Notes: a model not told the origin generated them from the letters alone. 64,000 nucleotides of DNA from Amycolatopsis sp. CA-230715 (GCF_018736145.1 NZ_CP059997.1:7749501-7813500), one strand, 5' to 3'; numbered from the stretch's first letter, positions 52,801-59,729 are shown. Numbers and translations: made by a program.

Positions 52801-54408
52801 GCGGAAGTGCTCGGGCTGCCCGAGGTCGGTGTCGACGGCAGCTTCTTCGACCTCGGTGGTGACAGCATCCTGTCGATCCAACTGGTCAGCAGGGCGTGGG
52901 AGGCGGGCCTGACGATCTCGCCTCGCGACGTGCTCGTCCGGCAGAACGTCACGGGGCTCGCCGAGGTGGCCCGATCGCACGGGGAGGACGGCTCGGCGAC
53001 CGAGGACGATCCGGTCGGGACGGTGCCCGCGACCCCGATCATCGCGCGCCTCGCCGAGCTGGGTGGCCCGATCGACCAGTACAACCTCGCCATGCTCGTC
53101 CGCACCCCGGCCGGGTTGTCGCGAACCGATCTGCTGACCGCGCTGGACGCGCTGGTGGACCGGCACGACGCGCTCCGCGCCGCGCTCGACCGGACGGGCG
53201 GCTGGACGCTGGAGGTCGGAGCGCCGGGAACGGTACCCGCACGGGACTTCCTGCACCGAGTGTCCACTGAGGACAGATTGGATCCGGTTACCGGTGCGGT
53301 GGACCCCGCGATGATGTCAGCCGAGTTCGCCGCGGCGCAGCGGCGGCTCGCGCCGGACTCGGGAGTGATGGTCCAGGCGGTGTGGTTCGACGCCGGGGAC
53401 GACCGGCCGGGCAGGCTGCTGATGATGGCCCACCACCTGGTGATCGACGCGGTGTCCTGGCGGGTGCTGATCGCAGAGCTGGGCGTGCTCGCCGATGCCG
53501 CGATCTCGGGCGCGCCGGGACGGCTGCCGCCTCCGGCCACATCGGTGCGGCGCTGGGCGCAGGAACTCGCGGCGCAGGCGGAAACCCCGGCCAGGATCGC
53601 CGAACTGCCCCGGTGGACCGAGATCCTGCGGCGGCCCGATCCGCCGCTGGGCCGCCGGGAGCTGGATCCGGTGCGCGACGTGATGACGGCGGGCCGCGGT
53701 TTCGCCGTGCGGCTGCCAGCCGATCGCACCCGTGCCCTGCTGACCGCGGTGCCCGCGGCCTTGGGGGCAGGCGCGCACGACGCGCTGCACACCGCGCTGG
53801 CGCTCGCGGTCGCCCACTGGCGCACCGGGCCCGCGGCCGGGCTGCTGGTCGACCTCCAGGGGCACGGCCGTGACGCGATCGCCCCCGGTCTCGACTGCTC
53901 GCGCACCATCGGCTGGCTGGTGAACGTGTTCCCTGCCTGGTTCGACCCCGGCGATATCGAGTGGGACGAGGTGCTCGCGGCCGGACCGGCGCTGGGTGCG
54001 GCGGTCCGGCGGGTGCGGGACCAGCTCCGGGCGCTGCCGGACAACGGGTTGGGCTACGGGATGCTGCGCTACCTCAACCCGCGCACCCGGTCCCGGCTCG
54101 CGGCTTTGCCCCAGCCGAGGCTGAAGTTCAACTACCTCGGCCGGTTCACCGTCGGCGAGGACGCGCAGAACTGGGCGCCGACGGCCGAACTGGCCGGCGT
54201 CATGGGCGGCGGGCAGGACGAGGACATGCGGGTGTCGCACGCCCTCGAGTCCACTGTGTACATCGCAGAGCAGTACGGGCGCGCCGAGCTGACCGCCTTC
54301 TGGGGCTGGCTGGACGGGGTGCTCGCCGAAGACGCGGTGCGGGAGCTGGCCGAGCACTGGACGACCGCGCTGGAAGCCATCCTCACCCTGGCCGAAACGG
54401 AAGAATGA
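45508..54408 (+). CDS. Nonribosomal peptide synthetase, two modules (C-A-MT-T / C-A-T-E)
   Basis: 2966 residues starting at GTG 45508, with GGAGG at 45496 and a 4-bp overlap with the previous NRPS stop. The order is C4, A4 carrying an inserted methyltransferase, T4; C5, A5, T5, E5. Motifs are SHHLLLDGWS at about residue 143, YTSGSTG at about 605 and 2056, and the SAM motif VLELGVGTGLL at about 973. Carrier serines are at about 1406 (LGGHSLL) and 2453 (LGGDSI), and HHIAGDGWS lies at about 1586. The final epimerisation motif HHLVIDAVSWR is at about 2642. The chain ends with E5 and a short tail; there is no thioesterase or reductase, so release must be done by another protein. The carbamoyltransferase gene follows after 1 bp. 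Confidence 0.93.
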   Translation: MTQGIEDVLPLSPLQEGLLFHSRYDEDGVDVYVVQIGVDLDGEVDADRLRRAAEALLRRHPNLRTAFLERKSGEPVAVIPRSVDLPWQAVDLTGLDAEGQAAALDEVMAADGARGFDVTRPPLIRYTLVRLALDRCRLVQTSHHLLLDGWSGQLLFRELFALYGNGGDETRLPPATPYRSYLAWLAKQDKAAARQTWRAALSDVDGPTLVAPPDQGRTGQRTGTVWLPLSRELTAAIGEVCRRHDLRLNTLVQAAWGVLIGSLTGRTDVTIGMTASGRSPEIEGVGDIVGLLANTVPARIRFDPREPVRAMLIRLQHELSELLVHQYLGLTEIQQLAGTRELFDTAAVLENYPTDPAALAGPAPGVTVSGVTGRDGAHYPLALMVMPGEELLLRVDHKPALFDRAAAEAIARRVQTFFEAFVSDVDRPVGVVDLLPEADRETVLVAWNDTGRDLPARSIVELFEATADRGPDATALVGDGFSLTFGELDERANRLAHRLIDSGVRRDDPVCLCAERGAGFAVAALAVLKAGGAYVPLDPSYPRERLAFMVSDTRCGLVLAERHLVDRLPDGAGRIVVPDDGASEAYPSTRPGVPVAANNAACVLYTSGSTGTPKGAVLEHRAVLRLAWAPVFVDVGPADVVLHMASLSFDISVTELWTGLLNGARVAIFPPGIPSVAEVGAFCRAHGVTTSYLPSGLFHEIVDADPDALAGLRQVVPGGDVLSPAHCATLAERHPGLRVVNGYGPTEVSGLSCCHTYDPATATGGPIPVGGPIQNTRAYVLDAELRPVAIGATGEVYLAGEALGRGYVHRPGLTAATWVASPFGDGRMYRTGDLARWDEHGRLCFVARTDNQVKVRGFRVEPSEIEAALDAHPGVAHSAVVVREDAPGDKRLVGYVVPAGAPEVDGELAKAQIEEWRGVYDAVSDPDPAAHELGENFSGWDSSYDGRPIPLEEMREWRSARVDRIRELRPRRVLELGVGTGLLLAELAPDCAAYWGVDFSAPLIEALRAQVACRPDLADRVELRTQAADAVDGLPQGFFDTVVLNSVAQYFSDHEYLAAVIERAMGLLVPGGAMFLGDLRNLRTRRHFHTAVRLGRAKDSGEAGALRRAIEQDVLLDKELLVAPEFFTALRRRVAEIGGIDVRLQRGTHHNELTRHRYDVVLHRKPAESLVSLGDLPRVRWGRDVTDLDRLGTMLAGASGGLRVTDVPNRRLAVEVAATGELQAGTGLGKVLDVARGLTDAGAGAVDPECLHALGDRLGFWVGTTWSGTEAELDAVFAPASLIGARAPVDVYSAADPGDRELSHYTTRPAVSLETSGLTESVLAHLRARLPEHMVPEAVLILDEFPLNPNGKLDRRALPTPEFGLAAGTRAPRTPREEILCGLFAEVLGVPSVGIDDGFFDLGGHSLLATRFVSRARTVLDVELKVRDVFGSPTVAELSRLLDDAETARTPLRSYPRPERLPLSSAQRRLWYLQLLDGVGPAYNMFWSLRLTGSLDRSALGAALRDVVDRHEVLRTIFPQTGGVPAQVVLDESPVELLVEEATEEELPGRLADAARHEFDLGRESPLRVHLFVLGADTAVLFGVWHHIAGDGWSLVPFFRDLSEAYAARCDGEAPAWSPLPVQYADYTLWQRDRLGTEDDPGSLLSRQLAFWRTALAGLPDEIALPADRVRPQVADYRGDVETFEWPSRVQRSVAELARQTGTTPFMVLQAGLAALLSRMGAGTDIPIGSPIAGRTDDALTELVGCFLNTLVLRTDTSGDPTFRELLARVRRTVLAAYDNQDVPFEQLVEALNPRRSQARHPLFQVMLTVQNNPRPEFDLPGLRWEPQPVELKTAKLDLSIEVTEQADGLACVVSYRTDVFTGAGVRMLMDRLERALLGWTGDPDQRIGELDLLDGGERRRLLGRLVEGKAPARTLPELFEARVAAAPTAVAVVCGENRLTYAELDERANRLARLLVDRGVGAERRVGLLLPRSLDLVVAILAVLKAGGAYVPIDPDYPEERISLLLGDIRPEVVVATRPVSGVDTVVLTANALDSLPGNDFASPATPDNAAYVIYTSGSTGTPKGVVVTHRNVVRLFDSAKQHFDFGAEDVWTLFHSYAFDFSVWELWGPLLHGGRLVVVPQETTRSPADFVELVRAERVTVLNQTPSAFAQFATAEKESRLGEHALRYVIFGGEPLGLTRLREWFERHGESAPELVNMYGITETTVHVTRLRLAERTCADEHGSLIGEPLDDLRVYLLDERLRLVPPGAQGEIYVAGRGLARGYHGRPGLTGSRFVADPFAADGSRLYRSGDLARRRSDGTLEYRGRSDDQVKVRGFRIEPGEIESVVGRHPAVSQVVVLPREDVPGTRRLVGYVVPSGQPPAPAELREHAAKSLPSHLVPAGFVVLDRFPLTPNGKLDRDALPAPDFGALDSGGRARDETEAILCELFAEVLGLPEVGVDGSFFDLGGDSILSIQLVSRAWEAGLTISPRDVLVRQNVTGLAEVARSHGEDGSATEDDPVGTVPATPIIARLAELGGPIDQYNLAMLVRTPAGLSRTDLLTALDALVDRHDALRAALDRTGGWTLEVGAPGTVPARDFLHRVSTEDRLDPVTGAVDPAMMSAEFAAAQRRLAPDSGVMVQAVWFDAGDDRPGRLLMMAHHLVIDAVSWRVLIAELGVLADAAISGAPGRLPPPATSVRRWAQELAAQAETPARIAELPRWTEILRRPDPPLGRRELDPVRDVMTAGRGFAVRLPADRTRALLTAVPAALGAGAHDALHTALALAVAHWRTGPAAGLLVDLQGHGRDAIAPGLDCSRTIGWLVNVFPAWFDPGDIEWDEVLAAGPALGAAVRRVRDQLRALPDNGLGYGMLRYLNPRTRSRLAALPQPRLKFNYLGRFTVGEDAQNWAPTAELAGVMGGGQDEDMRVSHALESTVYIAEQYGRAELTAFWGWLDGVLAEDAVRELAEHWTTALEAILTLAETEE
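49860..54408 (+). other. NRPS module 5: C (LCL-like), A (Thr code), T, E, line terminus
   Basis: C5 begins PLSSAQRRLWYLQLLDG. A5 gives D-F-W-N-I-G-M-V-H-K, the canonical threonine code. T5 (DLGGDSILSI) is followed by E5 with HHLVIDAVSWRVL, LQGHGRD and KFNYLGRFT, so a D-allo-Thr-type residue is expected at the terminus. Nothing follows E5. Confidence 0.85.
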
Positions 54409-54409
54409 C

Positions 54410-55978
54410 ATGTTGATCCTGTCCTTCAAAGAAGGTCACGACAGTGCGGTCGCCGCGATCGAGGACGGCAGGCTGCTGTTCGTCCTTGAGTCCGAAAAGG
54501 ACTCGTTCCCGCGGTACAACTCGCTCACCGCCGAGGTGCTGACGACCGCGATGGAACGGCTCGACCGGGTGCCCGACGTGGTCGCCATCGGCGGCTGGGT
54601 CAAGGGGAACTACTCGGTGGAAAGGCAGTCGCAGACCGGCTACTTCGGCGTCGGTCCCGGCTCGGTCACCGACGTGCCCGGTACCGCGTTCGGCCGCCCG
54701 GTGCGGCGGTTCTCCTCGACACACGAACGCTCGCACATCATGTGCGCGCAGGGCCTCGCGCCGCTGCCCGCCGGGCAGCCGGTCTACCACCTCGTGTGGG
54801 AGGGAAACATCGGGTCCTTCTACCGGGTCGACGAACGCGGCGAGGTCACCCACCTGCGCCAGGTGCTGGCCGATCCCGGCAACAAGTACGCGTACCTGTT
54901 CGCGCTCGCCGACCCGAAGTTCCCGGCGAACAAGGGATTGCTGCGGCTGCAGGACGCGGGAAAGCAGATGGCGCTGACCGGATTCGCCGAACCCGGCGAG
55001 CCGGACCGGGCCGAGCGCGAGCTGATCGACTTCATCCTCGCTCAGGACGGGATCATCCTGAACGTGGGCAAGGACGAGATGTCCTGGTCGCCGTACCTCG
55101 ACATCGGGGTGGAGTCCCAGGCCTACAAGAACGTCGCGGCCAAGCTGTCGGACGCCATCTTCGAGCGCTTCCACGCGTACGCGGCCGAGCACCTCACCGA
55201 AGGGCTGCCGTTGCTGATCTCCGGCGGCTGCGGCCTCAACTGCGAGTGGAACCGCCGGTGGCGGGAGTGCGGCCTGTTCCCGGAGGTCTTCGTGCCCCCG
55301 TGCCCGAACGACAGCGGGTCCGCGCTCGGCACGGCGATCGACGCGCAGCTCCACTACACCGGGTCCGCCTCGGTCTCCTGGGACGTCTACGCCGGTGACC
55401 CCTTCGTCGAGGACACGACCTTCGACCCTGCCGAGTTCCACAGCCGCCCGCTCGATCTCGCCGAGGTGGCGAAGTTCCTCGCCGACGGCAACATCATCGC
55501 CTGGGCCCGCGGCCGGTGGGAGATGGGACCGCGCGCGCTCGGCAACCGGTCGATCCTGGCCGCGCCGTTCGATGCGGAGACCACGACCCGGCTCAACAAG
55601 ATCAAGCAGCGGGAGGGGTACCGCCCGATCGCGCCGATCTGCCTGGAGTCCGACGCGGACCAGTGGTTCGAAGGCTCGGTCCCGGACCCGTACATGCTCT
55701 ACTTCAGCAGCGTGCGCTCCGACCGGCTGCGCGCGGTCACCCACGTCGACGGGACCGCGAGGGCGCAGACCGTGACACCGCGGCAGAACCCGCGCATGGC
55801 GGGCCTGCTGGCGGCGTTCCGCGAGCTCACCGGGTTCAGCGTGCTGTGCAACACCTCGCTGAACTTCTCCGGCCGCGGCTTCCTCAACCGCACCAGCGAT
55901 CTCATCGAATACGGCGAACAGCACGGCTTGGACGGGTACGTCGTCGAGGACACGTTCGTAACCCGCCGGACGGCATAG
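54410..55978 (+). CDS. O-carbamoyltransferase (NodU/CmcH/TobZ family)
   Basis: 522 residues. These enzymes make carbamoyl-adenylate from carbamoyl phosphate and ATP and pass the carbamoyl group to a hydroxyl. The opening MLILSFKEGHDSAVAAIEDGRLLFVLESEKDS and STHERSHIMCA are the Kae1-like N-terminal part with metal-binding His residues. LISGGCGLNCEWN, PPCPNDSGSALGTA, GRWEMGPRALGNRSILA and LCNTSLNFSGRGFLNRTSD are the highly conserved C-terminal blocks of NodU/CmcH. The gene begins 1 bp after the second NRPS stop and is followed 8 bp later by an oxygenase gene, so it belongs to the peptide operon. Likely acceptors are the Ser or Thr side chain or a hydroxyl put in by the oxygenase. Confidence 0.88.
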   Translation: MLILSFKEGHDSAVAAIEDGRLLFVLESEKDSFPRYNSLTAEVLTTAMERLDRVPDVVAIGGWVKGNYSVERQSQTGYFGVGPGSVTDVPGTAFGRPVRRFSSTHERSHIMCAQGLAPLPAGQPVYHLVWEGNIGSFYRVDERGEVTHLRQVLADPGNKYAYLFALADPKFPANKGLLRLQDAGKQMALTGFAEPGEPDRAERELIDFILAQDGIILNVGKDEMSWSPYLDIGVESQAYKNVAAKLSDAIFERFHAYAAEHLTEGLPLLISGGCGLNCEWNRRWRECGLFPEVFVPPCPNDSGSALGTAIDAQLHYTGSASVSWDVYAGDPFVEDTTFDPAEFHSRPLDLAEVAKFLADGNIIAWARGRWEMGPRALGNRSILAAPFDAETTTRLNKIKQREGYRPIAPICLESDADQWFEGSVPDPYMLYFSSVRSDRLRAVTHVDGTARAQTVTPRQNPRMAGLLAAFRELTGFSVLCNTSLNFSGRGFLNRTSDLIEYGEQHGLDGYVVEDTFVTRRTA

Positions 55979-55986
55979 GAGGGACC

Positions 55987-56814
55987 ATGGGGCAGGCAGT
56001 GACGGGGCAACGGGGCGGCGCGGAGTTCTTCCACTTCGCGGAGCGGGACGAATTCGATCCCGCACTGGTCGTGGAGGTGCTCCGCGGGCAGCGGCTCGGC
56101 GTGATCTTCCGCGACGTCATCCCGGCCGACGCCAGGAAGTGCGTCACGGCGAAGTTCTGGGACAGCCCGAGCAGGCGGCACCGGCCTGGCGAGCCGTCGC
56201 ACTACGTCGGCGCCTACCACTGGAACAAGTCGGTGCGGACCTACCTCGCCGAGGCCGAGGAGGTCCGCGCGGACGTCGAAGACATCCTCGACGTGCCCGA
56301 TTCCCCGTGGAAGTCCTTTCGCGACGGGCTTTCCGGTGAACTGGCCAAGGGCTCGGCGACCCTGCGCGTCGCCGGGATGGACGGGGCCGACGCGTGCCCC
56401 GCCCTGCTGCGGGCGTGGACCGGAGCCGGGGCGTTTTCCCTCGCCCCGCACGACGATCTGGCACAGTGCCGTGACCCGAGGCAGGCGGAGTTCGAGATCC
56501 AGCGGGCGGCCGACCACGAGATCTGCGCGGTGAACATGTGCGTCGAGCACGAAGAGGGCGGCAGGCTGGTGCTGTGGGACATCAGGCCGGACGACGAAAG
56601 CAGGGCGCGGCTCGGCCTCGAACTCACCGGCTTCGGGTATCCGGCCGAACTGCTCGAACCGTTCGAGGAAATCCGGCTCGACATCCACGAGGGTGACGTC
56701 TACGTCTTCAACGGCGCCCACGTCCACGCCGTCGACGAAACGCACGGCAACCGGACCAACATCTCGTTCCTGATGGGGTTCGTCGACAAGCGGACGGTCG
56801 TCAGCTGGACGTGA
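55987..56814 (+). CDS. 2-oxoglutarate/Fe(II)-dependent oxygenase
   Basis: 275 residues from ATG 55987, with GGAGGG right before it. The C-terminal half has a plausible iron triad: His and Asp in SLAPHDDLAQ (about residue 156), a second His in VYVFNGAHVHAVDE (about 242), and the Arg of NRTNISFLMGF for 2-oxoglutarate. The N-terminal 150 residues are family-specific and not recognised. It would hydroxylate, or otherwise oxidise, an amino acid or the carrier-bound peptide. It is the last gene of the NRPS operon; its stop faces the stop of a convergent gene 10 bp away, marking the operon boundary. The substrate is unknown. Confidence 0.72.
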   Translation: MGQAVTGQRGGAEFFHFAERDEFDPALVVEVLRGQRLGVIFRDVIPADARKCVTAKFWDSPSRRHRPGEPSHYVGAYHWNKSVRTYLAEAEEVRADVEDILDVPDSPWKSFRDGLSGELAKGSATLRVAGMDGADACPALLRAWTGAGAFSLAPHDDLAQCRDPRQAEFEIQRAADHEICAVNMCVEHEEGGRLVLWDIRPDDESRARLGLELTGFGYPAELLEPFEEIRLDIHEGDVYVFNGAHVHAVDETHGNRTNISFLMGFVDKRTVVSWT

Positions 56815-56824
56815 GAGCGTTCCT

Positions 56825-57463
56825 CTACCCGGAGGGCTGATCCACCGCGGCCATCAGGTCGGCCAGGTGCGGGCAGCCGCCGTCGGCGAGGTCCGCTCGC
56901 ACCCGGTCGCGGACGTCGGGCGCCATGTCCTGGCTGAGCTTGAACAGGGCCTTGGCCTCGGTCACGTGCACCTTGAACGAGACCACGTGCTCCACCAGCG
57001 AGGCGAACTTCTCCCTGGACGCGGTCATGTCCCAGGGGGAGGTGCGCATGGATTCCAGTGTCCGCACGGTTTCCTCGACGACGAACAGCGACTCCTCGCG
57101 GCTGTCGGTCAGCTCGACCCGGCCCGTGAGGTGCACCGCCGCGTAGTTCAACGTCGGCACCGCGGGTTCGAAACCGTAGGTGCTGGGGGAGACGTACCCG
57201 TGCTGGCCGGAGAAGACGAGCAGGATCTCCGGTTCCGCCGCGAACTGTGTCCACTGTGGATTCTTGCGCGCCAGGTGACCGATCATCGTGACGCCGTCGA
57301 AGGAGCCGGGGACGGCGTCGTGGCGGGGGAAGATCACCGGGGCGTGCGTGGCGACCGGGGCGCGGCCCGGTTCGGCGCTGATCACCACGGCGAACGGGTT
57401 GCGCCGGACGAGGTCGACCTCCATCGCCGGGGAAGGGGCGACATAGGGCCCGTACACGCGCAT
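56825..57463 (-). CDS. paiB: PaiB-like FMN-binding protein
   Basis: 212 residues. The sequence MRVYGPYVAPSPAMEVDLVRRNPFAVVIS, then THAPVIFPRHDA, IGHLARKNPQWTQF, LLVFSGQHGYVSPSTYG and TLNYAAVHLTGRVEL, is the PaiB pattern of the FMN-binding split-barrel family, described as a negative regulator of protease and sporulation genes in Bacillus. Its biochemical action is not settled. ATG 57463 lies two bases after the stop of the amine-oxidase gene on the same strand, so the two are translationally coupled. An amine-related role fits both. Confidence 0.8.
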   Translation of the reverse strand: MRVYGPYVAPSPAMEVDLVRRNPFAVVISAEPGRAPVATHAPVIFPRHDAVPGSFDGVTMIGHLARKNPQWTQFAAEPEILLVFSGQHGYVSPSTYGFEPAVPTLNYAAVHLTGRVELTDSREESLFVVEETVRTLESMRTSPWDMTASREKFASLVEHVVSFKVHVTEAKALFKLSQDMAPDVRDRVRADLADGGCPHLADLMAAVDQPSG

Positions 57464-57465
57464 GC

Positions 57466-59442
57466 TCAGCCCGCCGCCGCGCAGTGCCCGCCTGGCGAGG
57501 GCACGTCCAGGGTCGGGTTCCGGTCGAAGAAGCCGACCGGCCGGAGCACGAACCCGCAGTGGTCGACCGGCATCACCGGCCAGTCCTCCGGCCGAGGGAA
57601 GTGCGTCAGGCCGAAGGTGTGCCACAGCACGAGATCGGTGCCGTCGAGATCGCGGTCCGCCGCGGTGTAGGCGGGCAGGCCCTGTCCCGGCGGGCACTGG
57701 TTGACCAGGTCGCCCGCCGGGAACCGCTCGCCGGGGTGGTAGCGGGTGACCCACAGGTGCTTGGCCGCGAAGGTGGCCCTGCCGTGGATCGCGGACGCGT
57801 CGTCGGCGAGCAGGACCGGCTGGCCCTCGGGGATCAGCGCGTAGCCAGGGGCGTCGCCGAGCCGGTTGCGCCGCTCCGGGTTCACCACAAGCCAGGTCCG
57901 CCCGCGCACGGGATCGGCCATGCGCCGGGCTTCGAGTTCGGTCCGCAACCGGGTGGCGCGGCGGCGGAAAGCGTTGCCGTACGGGTTTTCCGGGCCCATC
58001 GGCATCCGCTCGGCCTCGACCTCGTCGACCGCGTTGAGGTCACCGTCGACCGCCATGTCCAGCCGCACGTTGAACAGGTGCTGGTGGTAGGGCGCGGCGA
58101 GATCCGGGGCGACCTGCGAGGCGTAGGGAGCGATCCGCTCGTCGTAGCGGGCGGTGAACACGACGCCGGTCGCCTTGGTCTTCAGTTCGATCGTGCCGTC
58201 GAGGTAGAGGTACCAGTAGAAGCCGTAGTCGTAGTTGCCGACGGTGACGAAGAAGGAGATCACCAGCCGCCGCTGCCGCCGCGTCTGCTTGCTCTTGTTC
58301 GACGGGTCGGTGTGCTTCCACAGCACGCCGTCGTCCTCCTCGTGGATGCAGATCGCGTTGGGCAGCACCACCGGCCGCCCGTCGCCGCCCGCCACCACGG
58401 CGTCGACGTAGGTGATGTCGCCGAGGCAGTCGCAGCCGAGTTCGAGCGCGTTGGCGAGCCTGCCGAGCTGGTACTCACCGGTGTCGAAGTAGTTCTGCCA
58501 GAACCGGATCGGGCCGGGATCGGCGTAGGGCACCACCATTTCGGCGACCGAGGCGCGGTAGACCACCGGGCGCACCCGGTCTCCGTCGAGGAAGCCGAGC
58601 TGGTGCAGGACGAGCCCTTCGCGCATGTCGTAGCCCAGCCGCACCTGCCAGTTCTCCCATCTGAGCACGCCGTCTTCGAGCGCGAAGCTGGGGCCGTCCG
58701 GCTGGGTGATCTCGATCGGCCGCTGGGAGGTCCGAAGTGGACCGCGCACCTCGGGATCGTCGTAGTCGCCCGACTCGGCGGGAATCGGGACGGCACCGGT
58801 GTCCACGATCTCGCACACCGACCGCTCGATCAGGTCCACATAGGCCACCAGGCCGTCCAGCGGGTGCGCCCAGACCATTGTGGACGGATCGGGGCGCCAG
58901 TGCGCGAGCACCCGCACCAGGCGGCGCCCTCGGTCCGCAATGGACTCGAACCGGCCCGCGGACAGCGCCGCGAGGTAGACCTGCGCGGGATCGTCGATAC
59001 CGCGCTTGCGGAGCGCGGCGAGCCAGTTTTCGTCCACGGCCATGACTTCGCGGACGGTTTCGTGCTCCTCGGCGAGCACCGGGACCTGGCCCGCGGTGTC
59101 GGGGTCGATCGGACTCCGGGAGAGCACCGTCGCATCGGTGAGCCGGACGAGCACCTCCTCGGCCGCGCCGGTGGACACGTCCAGCAGCAGCGCGCGCAGG
59201 TCCCGCGGAACCGGCGTGCCGTCGCGGTCGTACCGCGCCACGAGCTCCTTTTCCGGTTCGGCGAGCCCGGCGTAGGCGAACCGCGTGCTTTCGGTCAATA
59301 CCTCGGCGGTTTCGAGGATCTCCCTGGCGAGTTCGAATTCGGCGCCGGTCACCGGCGCGAGCGGGTGCGGCACCGGCGCGGGCGCGGGCGCGCGGTCCGC
59401 GGCGGGCGCACTCTCGGGTCGCGGGTGGCAACAGTCCGTCAC
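57466..59442 (-). CDS. Copper-containing amine oxidase (primary-amine oxidase)
   Basis: 658 residues. It oxidises a primary amine to aldehyde, ammonia and H2O2 using copper and a topaquinone made from its own Tyr. The Tyr is in FVTVGNYDYGF (about residue 395). The base Asp is in NYFDTGEYQLG (about 315). The copper His residues are in PYHQHLFNVRLD (about 455) and VDHCGFVLRPVGFFDRNP near the C-terminus. It starts at GTG 59442 behind GGGAG. It has no signal peptide, so it is cytoplasmic. It is coupled to a PaiB-like gene and divergent from a peptide/amine ABC importer, with shared palindromes between them. Family identity is clear; the substrate is not. Confidence 0.9.
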   Translation of the reverse strand: MTDCCHPRPESAPAADRAPAPAPVPHPLAPVTGAEFELAREILETAEVLTESTRFAYAGLAEPEKELVARYDRDGTPVPRDLRALLLDVSTGAAEEVLVRLTDATVLSRSPIDPDTAGQVPVLAEEHETVREVMAVDENWLAALRKRGIDDPAQVYLAALSAGRFESIADRGRRLVRVLAHWRPDPSTMVWAHPLDGLVAYVDLIERSVCEIVDTGAVPIPAESGDYDDPEVRGPLRTSQRPIEITQPDGPSFALEDGVLRWENWQVRLGYDMREGLVLHQLGFLDGDRVRPVVYRASVAEMVVPYADPGPIRFWQNYFDTGEYQLGRLANALELGCDCLGDITYVDAVVAGGDGRPVVLPNAICIHEEDDGVLWKHTDPSNKSKQTRRQRRLVISFFVTVGNYDYGFYWYLYLDGTIELKTKATGVVFTARYDERIAPYASQVAPDLAAPYHQHLFNVRLDMAVDGDLNAVDEVEAERMPMGPENPYGNAFRRRATRLRTELEARRMADPVRGRTWLVVNPERRNRLGDAPGYALIPEGQPVLLADDASAIHGRATFAAKHLWVTRYHPGERFPAGDLVNQCPPGQGLPAYTAADRDLDGTDLVLWHTFGLTHFPRPEDWPVMPVDHCGFVLRPVGFFDRNPTLDVPSPGGHCAAAG

Positions 59443-59474
59443 GTGTTCTCCCTGCCTGCTGGGAAGCCGATCGA

Positions 59475-59490
59475 GCCGGAACGTTCCGGC
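59475..59490. promoter_or_regulatory. Palindromic operator 1 (amine oxidase side)
   Basis: Perfect 16-bp palindrome GCCGGAACGTTCCGGC, 33 bp upstream of the amine-oxidase start. The GGAACGTTCC core recurs on the other side of the divergent region. LacI-type regulators of actinomycetes often use sites of this shape (general knowledge). Confidence 0.6.
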
Positions 59491-59591
59491 ATCGACGAGA
59501 AGACTAGCGGCGGACCGCGAGCCGGGTCAACACGCCGGGTGTTTTCCGTTGTTTCCCACCGAGATCGCCGGGGGTGGAGTGCGAAAGGGCC

Positions 59592-59620
59592 TTGACGGAA
59601 CGGGGTGGCCATCGTTTAAT
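59592..59620 (+). promoter_or_regulatory. Predicted sigma-70-type promoter for the ABC importer operon
   Basis: TTGACG (59592-59597), a 17-base spacer and TTTAAT (59615-59620), well placed before the importer genes. The second operator lies 13 bp beyond the -10 box, where bound protein would block initiation. Confidence 0.6.
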
Positions 59621-59632
59621 CACTCCCCATGT

Positions 59633-59644
59633 CGGAACGTTCCG
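59633..59644. promoter_or_regulatory. Palindromic operator 2 (importer side)
   Basis: CGGAACGTTCCG, a perfect 12-bp palindrome with the same core as the site at 59475-59490, 158 bp away. It sits just downstream of the predicted importer promoter. Confidence 0.6.
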
Positions 59645-59729
59645 GCAGGACGAGGCGGTCCGCCCCGTGACCACCCGCGGTCGTGCGGGGGCACGGGCCC
59701 GCGGGAGACCGCCCGGAGAGTGAGGTCTC

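Noticed and set aside
53425..53470. Possible inactivation of the last E domain because the motif reads HHLVIDA rather than DG
   Set aside because: The His pair, Asp and the following VSW are intact and Ala or Gly both occur at this position in E domains; other E motifs are normal.
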